NCBI RefSeq assembly: GCF_003664255.1
Contig: NZ_RCCV01000001.1
Coordinates: 1,240,001-1,304,000, forward strand
Source of the DNA: Micromonospora sp. M71_S20
GTDB lineage: Bacteria > Actinomycetota > Actinomycetes > Mycobacteriales > Micromonosporaceae
Length of the DNA stretch: 64,000 bases
Reading direction: 5' to 3'
Each line of letters starts with the position of its first letter. The first letter of the stretch is position 1. The translations under genes were made by a program, and so were the position numbers. The notes beneath the pieces were generated by a model. That model was not told the DNA's origin. It did not search any database and saw only the letters and a program-made list of their open reading frames with translations. This document shows positions 1-9,901 of this stretch, piece by piece.

Positions 1-1091
1 AGCGTCGTGACGAACCCTTGCGCGATCCGTCCCTGGGCCGCGACCCGCTGGGCGGCCTCCCGGAACTGCTCGGCGGACGCGGCAGCCGCGGTCGCCGTGC
101 GGTAGAGCGTGTCGGCGTCGACGTCCGGTGGCACCAGGTACTCGCGGAGCCCCAGGTCGACGAAGGCGTCATGGACCTTCCGCTCGTACGCGATGGCCAC
201 CGTCGGAACACCGATCGCCACGGCGAGGAGTGCGGCATGCAGGCGGGTGCCGAGGACGAGCTGGTTCGTGGCGAGCGACTGCAACCAGTCGCGGAGCGCT
301 CCGACGAGAGGCCGGCTGCCGTCCAACGGGGTGGAGTCCAGGTCCAGAAGGTCGCGGAAGGCGCGCTCGTAGATGACGCGGTCGTCCTCGCCGTGTGCTC
401 CCCGGCCGAAGGCCATCGGAAGGAAGGTGCCCGACCATCCCTCCTGGCGGAGCCGACCGGCACATCCGGTGAGCGCCGCCAGCAGCGAGCCCTCGAGGTC
501 GGGCGCGAGCGGTCGCATCGACAGCGCGAAGCGGCGGCCGGAGTCGACCCGATCCAGCTCGGGCAGCGGCAGGGTGTACGCCATGTCGCCGATGACCTCT
601 GCGCCGGAGCCGAAGTGCGACGCGGTTCGCTCGTCGCGCACACCCACCGCGACGCAGGACGCGCCCATGAGACGCAGCATCTGACGACCGACCGGCGTTC
701 CCCCCTCGCGCACGCCGACGCCGACGGTGGCGACGGGCGTTCCCGCCAGCTTGGCCATCGCGATGATCCGGGCGAACATCGGCAGGGTGCCGGGCCAGGA
801 CAGGTTGGGGGAACGCTCCTGGAAGACCGTTCCGGGGCCGAGCAGAAGCAGTTGACACGACTTGATCGCGCGCTGCACCGCGACCTGACGCTCGGAGGCA
901 CCACGAGCCCGCAGTACGGGCATGTGCTCCGTCTGCACGCCATGGAGTTCGGCGACCCGGTCCGGGTTGGGGCAGAAGACCACGAAGGACGCGTTCTCCT
1001 TGACCTCGCGGACGCAGGTGATGAGCGAGTGGAGGAGGATCTCGTCTCCGAGATTGTCCGATCCGAACCACCCGACTATTCCGACCCTCAC
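1..1091 (-). CDS. Polysaccharide pyruvyl transferase family protein (3' end outside window)
   Basis: Translating the minus strand from a GTG at 1091 gives an uninterrupted frame that leaves the window at base 1 (about 363 residues seen). It opens RVGIVGWFGSDNLGDEILLH, the NxGDE glycine-rich start typical of polysaccharide pyruvyl transferases (PF04230), which add ketal-linked pyruvate to surface or secondary cell-wall sugars. Further on come LLLGPGTVFQE and, near the C-terminus, TNQLVLGTRLHAALLAVAIGVP, the family's conserved RxHA-type segment. The GTG overlaps the TGA of the flippase gene by four bases (GTGA), so translation is probably coupled. It belongs to the polysaccharide operon running leftwards. 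The sugar substrate cannot be told from sequence. Confidence in the family is high. Confidence 0.85.
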   Translation of the reverse strand, partial: MRVGIVGWFGSDNLGDEILLHSLITCVREVKENASFVVFCPNPDRVAELHGVQTEHMPVLRARGASERQVAVQRAIKSCQLLLLGPGTVFQERSPNLSWPGTLPMFARIIAMAKLAGTPVATVGVGVREGGTPVGRQMLRLMGASCVAVGVRDERTASHFGSGAEVIGDMAYTLPLPELDRVDSGRRFALSMRPLAPDLEGSLLAALTGCAGRLRQEGWSGTFLPMAFGRGAHGEDDRVIYERAFRDLLDLDSTPLDGSRPLVGALRDWLQSLATNQLVLGTRLHAALLAVAIGVPTVAIAYERKVHDAFVDLGLREYLVPPDVDADTLYRTATAAAASAEQFREAAQRVAAQGRIAQGFVTT

Positions 1092-2527
1092 ATGTCCTCC
1101 GTCGTTGCAGCCCGCAGTCTGCCTGCGGCCCTCCGTTGTCTGAGAAATCTGACGGTAGTCAGAGCAAGGATGACGCCCCCGAGAGTGGCGGACGCCGGAG
1201 CGGATCCCATCACGGTCAACAGTCCGGCGAGCGCCCATGCCGCCGCCGCGACAGCTCCGAACGAGATGAGGACCGGCCACACCAGTTCCTTGATCCGCAG
1301 GAACCACAGCAGCGACCCGGCCACGACAAGCTCGTTCAGCACCATCGCGCAGGCGGCTCCGTAGGCGCCGTACCTGCCGTCGAGCGCGAGGTTGAATCCG
1401 ACGCTGCCGCAGATGCTCAGCACGAGCACCATCAACCGGCTGGCGGCACGGCCCCGGGCGAGCAGGATGGCGGACAGACCGAAGTTGGCGAATCGCAGTG
1501 CGAGGAACAGGGTGAGCACCATCGCGAGCTCCGGGATGTTCCCCGCCTGGTCACCGAAGAGCACCACGGTCGCGATCGGAAGGCCGATGAACATGACGCC
1601 GGCGGCGCCCTGGCCCGCGAGCCCGAAGAACTGGAAGATCGTGAGCGGGTCGTTCGCCTGGGCGGTCCCGGAAGTTCCCTTCGGCGCGGCATAGGCGAGG
1701 GCGCCGAGGCCCATGGACGCCGCGACCTGGACCGCCGGCCCGATGATGGCCGCGGCCGAAACGTACTCTCCGACTTCCACGGCGGTGACGAAGAACGCGA
1801 GGATGAAGACGTCGCCGCGGAAGTAGAAGAGACCGAGCAGGTCGGAGGCGAAGTACGGCAGCGCCAGCCTGATGTGCTGGGCCGAGCGGGCACCTCGGGA
1901 GGCGCGCAGCGACGGCAGGATCCGCACGACGAGAACCGCGGCCGTCGACCGGAGGACCGACGTCACCAGGAAGTAGACGGCAGCGTCACCGAGGGTGAGC
2001 CCGTCCGTCAGCCACACGTCGACCGCGCACGCGCCGATGAGCAGGAGGCCGGTGGAGGTGTTCGTGAGCGGTTCGGCCCAGGCCGAACGGGTGCCTCGGA
2101 TGAGGACCCACGCCGTCTCGTTCCACTGTTCGAAGAGGCTGGCGACGAAGACCAGGAAGAAGGCGAGCTGCGCTTCCGGGGGAAGAAGCACGCCGATCAC
2201 CACGTACGCGACGGCGGCGGCCGACATCAGCACGACGAGACGGCCGCCATGGATCCGGGCGACCACAGGTGGCGAGACCGTCCCCGCGGCGGCCTCCCTG
2301 GTCAGGTAGGTCGGCAGACCGAGGGAGAGCGCGGCGGCGGTGAAGGACGCGGAAAGCGTGGCCATCCCGTAGAAGCCGACGGCCTCGACGCCGGCGCCCC
2401 TGGTCAGCAACGCCATGACCACCAGGGTGGTGAACCGCGTGGCCAGGGTGGAGAGCCCCAGCAGGCCCGACACGACCGTCAGAGACGTGCGCCGCCCCGC
2501 CGGCGCCCTGGCCTCAGTCGCGACCAT
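1088..2527 (-). CDS. Wzx-like polysaccharide flippase (MOP superfamily)
   Basis: The product (about 479 residues) is almost entirely hydrophobic, with some 12-14 membrane segments. It starts with LTVVSGLLGLSTLATRFTTLVVMALLTRGAG, the layout of Wzx/RfbX lipid-linked oligosaccharide flippases of the MOP superfamily, which move undecaprenyl-linked sugar units across the membrane. Further family-like features are an early LGLPTYLTREAA loop and repeated two-helix hairpins. I chose the ATG at 2527, which overlaps the end of the upstream polymerase gene by 14 bases; an in-frame ATG at 2563 would add 12 arginine-rich residues and neither has a good Shine-Dalgarno sequence. Together with the polymerase upstream it suggests a Wzx/Wzy-dependent pathway. 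Confidence 0.85.
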   Translation of the reverse strand: MVATEARAPAGRRTSLTVVSGLLGLSTLATRFTTLVVMALLTRGAGVEAVGFYGMATLSASFTAAALSLGLPTYLTREAAAGTVSPPVVARIHGGRLVVLMSAAAVAYVVIGVLLPPEAQLAFFLVFVASLFEQWNETAWVLIRGTRSAWAEPLTNTSTGLLLIGACAVDVWLTDGLTLGDAAVYFLVTSVLRSTAAVLVVRILPSLRASRGARSAQHIRLALPYFASDLLGLFYFRGDVFILAFFVTAVEVGEYVSAAAIIGPAVQVAASMGLGALAYAAPKGTSGTAQANDPLTIFQFFGLAGQGAAGVMFIGLPIATVVLFGDQAGNIPELAMVLTLFLALRFANFGLSAILLARGRAASRLMVLVLSICGSVGFNLALDGRYGAYGAACAMVLNELVVAGSLLWFLRIKELVWPVLISFGAVAAAAWALAGLLTVMGSAPASATLGGVILALTTVRFLRQRRAAGRLRAATTEDM

Positions 2528-3962
2528 TGCCGGTCGCAACCGCCGAGAACCGCGTCCGGGCATGGAAATAGCCCGCTACGAGCGCCAACATCAGAAAATA
2601 GGGTCCCTGCATCAGTCCCCAGCCCGTCATACCGATGAGGACGAGAGCCGGCAGAGCGCTGACCAGAACCCTGGGTGCCAGCTCCGAGGTCCGCGTACGA
2701 AAGACGGAGCGAATGGCCGCCGTCGCGGTCCGCACGAACGGCAGCCAGAGGAGCAGCGCGCCGACGATGCCCACCTCGGCGGCGCTCAGCAGCAACACGT
2801 TGTGTACGGGCACGCCGCTCGCGGTCAGCGGATCCGAGGCACCGACGACGGCGACGTAGCTGTTGGGTCCCACCCCGGCCCACGGATGCGCGCGGATCGC
2901 ATCCGCCGCGACCACGAGCAGGTGTTGTCGGGAGCCCCCACCGGGGTCCGCCAGGAATCGCTCGATCAGCCACGGTAGCGACGCCCCGCCGAGCACCCCG
3001 GTAAGGCCGACGACCACGAAGTACTTCTTCTGCCACCGCCCGGTCATCAGCTCGAGCAACATGAAGATGAGGATCATGGAGACCACGGCTGCGAGAACCG
3101 TGCGACTCTGGGTGAGGGACACGCCGATGAGGACGACACCGAGCGTCGTCCAGGCCACCCATCGTTCCCGCACCGTCCGCTGCGGCAGGGTCAGTGCGCA
3201 CAGGCCGCAGAAGAACAAGACCTTCGCCAGCTCGCCCGGATGGCTCGTCAGGCCCGTGGCACGCCCGAGCACGTCGAGCGCCTGTTGGCCGGAGACGCGT
3301 CGCAGCGGAAAACCGAGCACCGCCGCGCTGATCGCGAAGAGTTGCAGCCACGCCACGGCCGCGAAGGCCCAGAGCAGGATCGAGTGCCGGCGGTCCGCGC
3401 GCTCGGCCGTGGCGCCGATGGCGAACACGATCGCCGCCAGACCGAAGTGCAGCAGGCCACTCACGGTACGCGGGGACGCGTCCCAGTGGAACGCGGCGAA
3501 CAGGGCCAGCCACCCGAGAAACGGCGCCCACAGGAGGAGGGCGCGAACGAGTCGACGACGCGTGTGCATCGTGACCAGCACGAACGCCACAGCGATCGCG
3601 ATGGTGTACGAGTAGAGCGTCGGCGTTCCGGTCGACACACCGGCGTAGATGACGACATCGGCGGGAGCAAGGGCGATCGGCACCAGTCCGAGTGTCGCCA
3701 CCAGGAGCGCCAGTGCGGCGACGATGCGCTGATCCGGGTCGGACCGCAGCCCTGCGGCGATCGACCGGCCGGCCCGGGTCAGCTGGACGACCAGGCTCGG
3801 GCCCCGATGGCGGCCCGGCCCGCGGACTCCGCGGTTCTCGCCGCCCGGGCCGGCGGCCGGGTCGACGTATGTCCGAACTGGCTGCTGACCACCGCTGCGC
3901 CATGTCGCCGGGGCATGGCGTGGATCACCCTGGGGATGACCACTGGCCGTACCGGTGAACAT
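2514..3962 (-). CDS. O-antigen polymerase/ligase family membrane protein (Wzy/WaaL type)
   Basis: A 482-residue protein with about ten membrane helices after a 60-90 residue hydrophilic, Gly/Pro/Arg-rich N-terminus. The large extracytoplasmic loop after QHLLVVAADAIRAHPWAGVGPNSY, with the H-P-x-x-G-x-G-x-N signature, identifies the Wzy_C/O-antigen ligase family (PF04932), which polymerises or transfers lipid-linked sugar repeats outside the membrane. The ATG is preceded by GGAG at five bases, supporting the long N-terminus, which is unusual for the family. It is the first recognisable gene of the leftward polysaccharide operon (polymerase, flippase, pyruvyl transferase). Polymerase and ligase roles cannot be separated by sequence alone. 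Confidence 0.85.
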   Translation of the reverse strand: MFTGTASGHPQGDPRHAPATWRSGGQQPVRTYVDPAAGPGGENRGVRGPGRHRGPSLVVQLTRAGRSIAAGLRSDPDQRIVAALALLVATLGLVPIALAPADVVIYAGVSTGTPTLYSYTIAIAVAFVLVTMHTRRRLVRALLLWAPFLGWLALFAAFHWDASPRTVSGLLHFGLAAIVFAIGATAERADRRHSILLWAFAAVAWLQLFAISAAVLGFPLRRVSGQQALDVLGRATGLTSHPGELAKVLFFCGLCALTLPQRTVRERWVAWTTLGVVLIGVSLTQSRTVLAAVVSMILIFMLLELMTGRWQKKYFVVVGLTGVLGGASLPWLIERFLADPGGGSRQHLLVVAADAIRAHPWAGVGPNSYVAVVGASDPLTASGVPVHNVLLLSAAEVGIVGALLLWLPFVRTATAAIRSVFRTRTSELAPRVLVSALPALVLIGMTGWGLMQGPYFLMLALVAGYFHARTRFSAVATGNGRD

Positions 3963-4109
3963 GACATCTCCGTATCAGCCTTGGTCGGCCAGTCGCTGCC
4001 ACGGCAGCGCCGGTCGTGCCGCCGTGCGGGGGTTTCGCTCACGCCTCCAGGGCGGGATCCAGAGCCGATGACGGATCGGCCCGGGGCCGAAGCGGGACTT
4101 CGCGCGCTC

Positions 4110-4115
4110 ATCATA
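4110..4115 (-). promoter_or_regulatory. Possible -10 element (TATGAT) for the polysaccharide operon
   Basis: Read on the minus strand this is TATGAT, five of six matches to the sigma70-type -10 consensus, about 148 bases before the polymerase ATG. No good -35 hexamer stands 16-18 bases upstream, so this is only a candidate. Confidence 0.3.
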
Positions 4116-4140
4116 GAGGTGGGTGTCGGCGGCGAACCAT

Positions 4141-4166
4141 AGGTCCCGGGCCCGCGCGCGGGACCT
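4141..4166. repeat. Perfect 8-bp inverted repeat in the intergenic leader
   Basis: Arms AGGTCCCG (4141-4148) and CGGGACCT (4159-4166) enclose a 10-base GC loop. There is no T-run on either side, so it may be an attenuator, a regulator site or a terminator remnant. It lies just upstream of the candidate minus-strand -10 element. Confidence 0.4.
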
Positions 4167-4188
4167 TCCGACCTGCATGCCGGCTGTA

Positions 4189-4216
4189 CCGGACATGACA
4201 CTGACCGTGTGTCCGG
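4189..4216. repeat. Interrupted inverted repeat in the intergenic leader
   Basis: CCGGAC (4189-4194) pairs with GTCCGG (4211-4216), and ACAC with GTGT inside, separated by a three-base ATG bulge on the left and a five-base loop. A stable hairpin is possible on either strand; the function is unknown. Confidence 0.3.
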
Positions 4217-4439
4217 TGATCGCGCGGGGGTTCCGCACATACCTGACTGGAACGGCCGAATCCACTTCTTGTGGCTTCGACTTGGCGCCGGCACCGCAGA
4301 ACCTGGGGCCAGCAGGCAGGAGGCGATCCGTATCCTACGACTCGCCAATCACCAATCTCGCCAAGCCGCCAACATGAACCTCATCCAGACAGACGGCTCG
4401 ACGTCCGCGGGCTCTCTCTCCGGCCGGTCCGGACGCAGA

Positions 4440-5783
4440 TCAGAACTCGGCGTTGTCACGGATGGAGTTGACCACGCGCCGAATGACGTCGATCCAGTCC
4501 TCCGGGGCGGTCATGCGCAGCACGAGCTGACGGTCGATCGCACCGTCCGGCTCCGAGCGCCAGAAGGCGACCACGACGATGCCGTACTTGTTGGCGCCGT
4601 TCAGCTTCACGGTCTCGGCCAGGACGACGTACGGCCCGCCGCTGCGCCACTGCAGTCCCCACGCCTCCTCCGCCTTGCGCAGGGCGTCGCGTTGCTCCTC
4701 GCCGCATTCAGGACAGTTGCGGACGATCAGCTCGCCGCCAACCTCCGCGTTGTCCCCGATCGAGGCACCGCAGTTGTACTTGACCTGCCCCTCGGTGCTG
4801 CCGCCAGGAGTGCACGTCCAGTCAGCCGGTGCCACGAACTCGAAGCCCAGGCCGTCCGGGTTCAGTGTCCGTACGGCATCGCTCCTGCTGAAGACCTGCC
4901 ATTTGGGCCAGTCCCCCGGCCGTGGCGGCTCGATGCCCGGCTGCTGCGGACGCGCGGAAGGTGACCAGCTTGAGACGCCGGACGGGACCACGGCGGTGGG
5001 TGAGGGGTTCGCCGTCGGCTCGGTCGTGTCCCCGCGCCCGATCCAGGCGAAGGCACCCGCACCGCCGACGAGGACCAGCACCAGTGCGACGATCCCGACC
5101 CAGAGCCCGGTACGACGCCGCCGCGTCTCGGAGGGCGCTATCCGGCGAGCAGGTGCGGCGAGCGGATCGTACGGCGGGATGCCGGCCGGCGCGGGGGCTT
5201 GGGCGGCGGGTGACTGGGGCTTCTCGGCGACCGGCTGCGCCGGCATCGCGGTGGTCGGCGCGTCCCAGCCTGGCGCCGGCGGGCCCGAGGCCGGGTGCGG
5301 GGCCGACGACACCGGCTGGGTGGGGTTCGGACCTGCGTGCATCGCCCACGGCAGATGCGGAACACCGGAGACCGACTGCGGTACACCGGAGACGGGAGGG
5401 GTCACCCCGCTGACCGGCTGAGGCATGCCGCTGACCGGCTGAGGCACCCCGGAGACCGGCCGTGCTGCCGTCGGATCCGGCGTGTACTCCACGCCGAGTG
5501 CACGGAGCAGCTTCTCCGCCCCCGGTCCGACCTCCGCCGAGTACGCCACCCAGGGCGCGGCGGCCGAGAAGTCGGCGTAGGCGTAGGGCAGGGGGTCCGC
5601 CGCCTGCGCCAGCGAGTTCGTCATCCCGACGAACGCCTCCCGCCAGCCGGGGGCCGCGGCGACGGCGGCGTCCAGGACGGCCACGGTGACGAGGCGCCCC
5701 TGCTCGTCGATCGCCGCCCACGCCTTACCCACCGGAGACCCGCCCAGCACGTGGGTGAACCTGTAGGGACCTGCCGGCTGCAT
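4440..5783 (-). CDS. Proline-rich single-pass membrane protein with extracellular cysteine-pair domain
   Basis: The ATG at 5783 is preceded by GAGGAG at about seven bases, giving 447 residues; reading further upstream gives only low-complexity sequence. Residues 1-105 (MQPAGPYRFTHVLGG...) resemble a small soluble domain. Residues 109-143 are a proline repeat built on PVSGVPQ. A long Pro/Ala linker leads to RRRR and one membrane helix (about 225-248). The outer domain (about 290-447) carries four cysteines at 324, 338, 357 and 360, the last two as CPEC. The layout recalls actinobacterial kinase-like membrane proteins (cytoplasmic domain, proline linker, one helix, sensor), but no kinase motifs (VAVK, HRD, DFG) are present. 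Function unknown; envelope sensing is an inference. Confidence 0.65.
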   Translation of the reverse strand: MQPAGPYRFTHVLGGSPVGKAWAAIDEQGRLVTVAVLDAAVAAAPGWREAFVGMTNSLAQAADPLPYAYADFSAAAPWVAYSAEVGPGAEKLLRALGVEYTPDPTAARPVSGVPQPVSGMPQPVSGVTPPVSGVPQSVSGVPHLPWAMHAGPNPTQPVSSAPHPASGPPAPGWDAPTTAMPAQPVAEKPQSPAAQAPAPAGIPPYDPLAAPARRIAPSETRRRRTGLWVGIVALVLVLVGGAGAFAWIGRGDTTEPTANPSPTAVVPSGVSSWSPSARPQQPGIEPPRPGDWPKWQVFSRSDAVRTLNPDGLGFEFVAPADWTCTPGGSTEGQVKYNCGASIGDNAEVGGELIVRNCPECGEEQRDALRKAEEAWGLQWRSGGPYVVLAETVKLNGANKYGIVVVAFWRSEPDGAIDRQLVLRMTAPEDWIDVIRRVVNSIRDNAEF

Positions 5784-5840
5784 GCGCCAACTCCTCTGCT
5801 CAACCGCCGTGCGGATCCTACAGAGGCGGCGCCAGCGCCT

Positions 5841-5894
5841 CCGCCCGCCCGTCGCAGGCCCGACAGCCTCCCGCCCGCCCGTCGCAGGCCCGAC
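5841..5894. repeat. Two 24-bp perfect direct repeats, 30-bp period
   Basis: The 24-base unit beginning CCGCCCGCCC and ending GGCCCGAC occurs at 5841-5864 and again at 5871-5894. It lies between the divergent membrane-protein gene and the hut regulator gene, 58-111 bases upstream of the former's start. It could be a regulator-binding tandem or a simple duplication. Confidence 0.6.
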
Positions 5895-5976
5895 TCCCTG
5901 CTGGGACGCGCGGCGGGCCCATTGCGCGTCCCCGGGCCACTCGCTGGCCCGCACCACGGGCGTTCCGCGAGCGGGC

Positions 5977-6006
5977 TTGCCCTGTGAAAGTTTTCATGCA
6001 TACAGT
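5977..6006 (+). promoter_or_regulatory. Promoter of the hut operon with RpiR-type operator in the spacer
   Basis: A -35 like TTGCCC (5977-5982), an 18-base spacer and a -10 TACAGT (6001-6006) precede the regulator gene. The spacer contains the perfect palindrome TGAAA-GT-TTTCA (5985-5996), of the TGAAA-N-TTTCA type used by many MurR/RpiR regulators. An operator between -35 and -10 would let the regulator repress its own operon. The palindrome and hexamers are seen directly; repression is inferred from the site's position. Confidence 0.65.
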
Positions 6007-6030
6007 CACCTGATGAATGAGGGAGCTGTC

Positions 6031-6864
6031 ATGGCACCCACCGAGCGGGTGCTGGACCTGTTCCAGGGGGTCCGGCTCACCCCCACCCAGCGCCGCATCG
6101 CGCACTGCCTCGTGCAGAACGCGCCGGCCGCGGCGTACCTGTCGGCGGCCGAGGTCGCCGAGCTGGCGGGGGTCAGCCAGCCGTCGGTCACCCGGTTCGC
6201 GGTCGCGCTCGGCCACGACGGCTACCCCGCGCTGCGCCGCCGGCTCCGCGAGCTGACCGCCGGCGCCCCGGGCGACGCCACCGACGCGGGCAACGAGCTC
6301 CAGCAGGCGGTACGCGCCGAGATCGGCAACCTCGACCGCCTGGCCGGGCAGCTCGCCGACCGGGACCGGATCGCCGAGACCGGGAGGCTGCTGGCCGCCA
6401 GCCGCCCCCTGCCGGTGCTCGGCCTGCGCGCCGCCGCCCCGCTGGCCGCCTACTTCGCGTACTTCGCCGCCAAGGTGCACCCCGACGTGCGGGTGCTCGA
6501 CGACGGCGGCAGCCTGCTCACCGACCGCCTCGAACAGGCCGCCGAGGCCGGGGCGGGCGCCCTGCTCGCCTTCGTGCTGCCCCGCTATCCCCGGGAGACG
6601 CTGGACGCGCTGCGCGAGGCCCGGGCCGCCGGCCTCACCGTGGTGGCCATCACCGACTCGCCGGTCAGCCCGGCCGCCGAGCACGCCGACGTGGTGCTGC
6701 CCGCCGCGGTCGGCGCGCAGCTCGTCTTCGACCTGCACACCGCGCCGATGACCCTGGCCATGGTGCTGCTCCAGGCCATCTGCGACGCCGCCCCGACCGA
6801 CACCCAGCGCCGGCTGGAGGCCTTCGAAGCCTCCGCCGCCCGCCGCCAGTTGTTCCTCGGATGA
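6031..6864 (+). CDS. MurR/RpiR family transcriptional regulator of the hut operon
   Basis: A 277-residue protein with the two-domain RpiR plan. The N-terminal helix-turn-helix (about 1-77) includes [17 protein letters not shown] and [31 protein letters not shown]-terminal SIS sugar-phosphate-binding-like domain (about 110-260) includes [27 protein letters not shown] and [20 protein letters not shown]. As first gene before hutU it is the natural controller of histidine degradation, in the place HutC or HutR occupies in other bacteria. The ATG at 6031 has GAGGGAG seven bases upstream; an in-frame ATG at 6013 lies six bases after the -10 and could be a leaderless start adding six residues. The ligand (urocanate or another intermediate) is unknown. 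Confidence 0.85.
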   Translation: MAPTERVLDLFQGVRLTPTQRRIAHCLVQNAPAAAYLSAAEVAELAGVSQPSVTRFAVALGHDGYPALRRRLRELTAGAPGDATDAGNELQQAVRAEIGNLDRLAGQLADRDRIAETGRLLAASRPLPVLGLRAAAPLAAYFAYFAAKVHPDVRVLDDGGSLLTDRLEQAAEAGAGALLAFVLPRYPRETLDALREARAAGLTVVAITDSPVSPAAEHADVVLPAAVGAQLVFDLHTAPMTLAMVLLQAICDAAPTDTQRRLEAFEASAARRQLFLG

Positions 6865-6881
6865 CCCGGAGGAGAGCCGAG

Positions 6882-8534
<1,653 letters not shown>

Positions 8535-8589
8535 GCGCGAGGAGTGCAGCGCAGCGGAGCCCCGCAGTCGCGAACATCGGAGGTACCGC

Positions 8590-9789
8590 GTGAGCGACCT
8601 CGCCGGGCGGTTCCGGGCGCTGTGGGACGAGATCGCGCCGGTCGGGCGGGACGAGGGCAGCGGCGGCTACCTGCGCTACGCGCTGACCGCGCCGGAGCTG
8701 CGGCTGCGGGAGTGGTTCCGCGAGCAGGCCGACCGCCGGGGCATGCCGGTCACCGACGACGGCAACGGCAACCTCTTCGCCCGGTGGGGCGACCCGGAGG
8801 CCGGCGACGCGGTGCTGACGGGCAGCCACTTCGACTCGGTGCCGCACGGCGGGGCCTACGACGGGCCGCTCGGCATCGTCAGCGCGTTCCTCGCCGTCGA
8901 CGAGCTGCGCGCGGCCGGCGTCGCGCCGGCCCGCCCCGTGGTGGTCGGCGCGTTCGTCGAGGAGGAGGGCGCGCGGTTCGGCGTACCGTGCCTGGGGTCG
9001 CGGCTGCTCGCCGGGGAGATCGCGGTGGACCGCGCGGCCGGGTTGCGCGACGCCGGCGGGGTGAGCTTCGCCGAGGCGCTGGGCGCCCGGCCGGCGGGCG
9101 CCCGACCCGAGCTGCTCGGCGGCTTCGCCGCCTTCGTCGAGCTGCACGTCGAGCAGGGCCGAGCGATGGTCGACGCCGACGCGCCGGTCGGGGTGGCCAG
9201 CGCGATCTGGCCGCACGGCCGCTGGCGCTTCGAGTTCACCGGCGAGGGCAACCACGCCGGTACGACCCGGATGGCCGACCGCCGCGACCCCATGCTGACG
9301 TACGCCTTCACGGTGCTGGCGGCCAACAAGGAGGCGCGGCTGCGCGGTGCCCACGCCACCGTCGGCCGGGTGGCGGTGGAGCCGAATGCCACCAACGCCA
9401 TCCCGTCGAAGGTGACCGGCTGGCTGGACGCCCGGGCCGCCGAGCCGGAGACGCTGACGGGGCTGGTCGACGCGGTGCGCGCGAAGGCCGCCGAGCGGGC
9501 CCGCCGCGACGGTACGGAGGTGGCGCTGACGGAGGAGTCGGCCACCCCGCTGGTCGCCTTCGACGGTGGCCTGGCCAACCGGCTCGCGACCCTGCTCGAC
9601 GCGCCGGTGCTGCCGACCGGGGCCGGGCACGACGCCGGGGTGCTCGCCGCGCACCTGCCCACGGCGATGCTCTTCGTGCGCAACCCGACGGGGGTGTCGC
9701 ACTCGCCGGCGGAGTCGGCCAGCGACGCCGACTGCGCGGCCGGGGTCACCGCCCTGGCCCGGGTGGTGGAGGAGCTGGCATGCCGGTGA
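8590..9789 (+). CDS. M20 family amidohydrolase (allantoate amidohydrolase-like), candidate N-formylglutamate hydrolase
   Basis: A 399-residue M20 metallopeptidase-fold enzyme. The metal-binding motifs of the carbamoylase/allantoate amidohydrolase branch are all present: GSHFDSVPHGGAYDG, EEEGARFG, ELHVEQG, GAGHDAG and VSHSPAE. This branch hydrolyses N-carbamoyl or related amide bonds of amino-acid derivatives. It sits inside the hut operon between hutU and hutF. The pathway through HutF ends at N-formylglutamate, and no HutG-type deformylase is encoded here, so acting on N-formylglutamate is a reasonable inference. The GTG start has GGAGG seven bases upstream and follows hutU by 55 bases. Its exact substrate is not provable from sequence. 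Confidence 0.85.
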   Translation: MSDLAGRFRALWDEIAPVGRDEGSGGYLRYALTAPELRLREWFREQADRRGMPVTDDGNGNLFARWGDPEAGDAVLTGSHFDSVPHGGAYDGPLGIVSAFLAVDELRAAGVAPARPVVVGAFVEEEGARFGVPCLGSRLLAGEIAVDRAAGLRDAGGVSFAEALGARPAGARPELLGGFAAFVELHVEQGRAMVDADAPVGVASAIWPHGRWRFEFTGEGNHAGTTRMADRRDPMLTYAFTVLAANKEARLRGAHATVGRVAVEPNATNAIPSKVTGWLDARAAEPETLTGLVDAVRAKAAERARRDGTEVALTEESATPLVAFDGGLANRLATLLDAPVLPTGAGHDAGVLAAHLPTAMLFVRNPTGVSHSPAESASDADCAAGVTALARVVEELACR

Positions 9790-9824
9790 ACGCGGCCCGG
9801 GGAGGTCGGCGGCGGCCTGTCGGG

Positions 9825-9877
9825 CTGATGTCGCAGACGATTCGCCCCCGCGGTGATCGACTGATGTCGCAGACGAT
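9825..9877 (+). repeat. Two 17-bp direct repeats between M20 gene and hutF
   Basis: CTGATGTCGCAGACGAT occurs at 9825-9841 and 9861-9877, a 36-base period, in the only sizeable gap (112 bases) of the hut operon. Repeated short units like this are seen at insertion-sequence ends, but no transposase is present. It may be an insertion-sequence footprint or a regulatory tandem. Confidence 0.5.
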
Positions 9878-9901
9878 CCAGTTCGACAGGGGGCGTACGA
9901 G

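Larger units (their letters stand above)
3963..4439. other. Intergenic region upstream of the polysaccharide operon
   Basis: About 480 bases without a convincing gene, visibly less GC-biased than the coding DNA around it. Short frames on the minus strand have no family features and lack actinobacterial third-position bias. It holds two hairpins (4141-4166 and 4189-4216) and a minus-strand TATGAT hexamer at 4110-4115. I read it as the leader and promoter region of the polymerase-flippase-pyruvyl transferase operon. Confidence 0.5.

Noticed and set aside
169..1071. Long Arg-rich minus-strand frame over the pyruvyl transferase gene
   Set aside because: It is a shadow; the frame one base shifted from the GTG at 1091 gives the real family sequence with coupling to the upstream gene.
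3975..4265. Possible 96-codon gene on the minus strand in the polysaccharide leader
   Set aside because: No ribosome site, no recognisable domain, and third-position bias typical of the genome is missing.
9790..9901. CRISPR-like direct repeats
   Set aside because: Only two 17-bp copies with one 19-bp spacer and no cas genes; not a CRISPR array.
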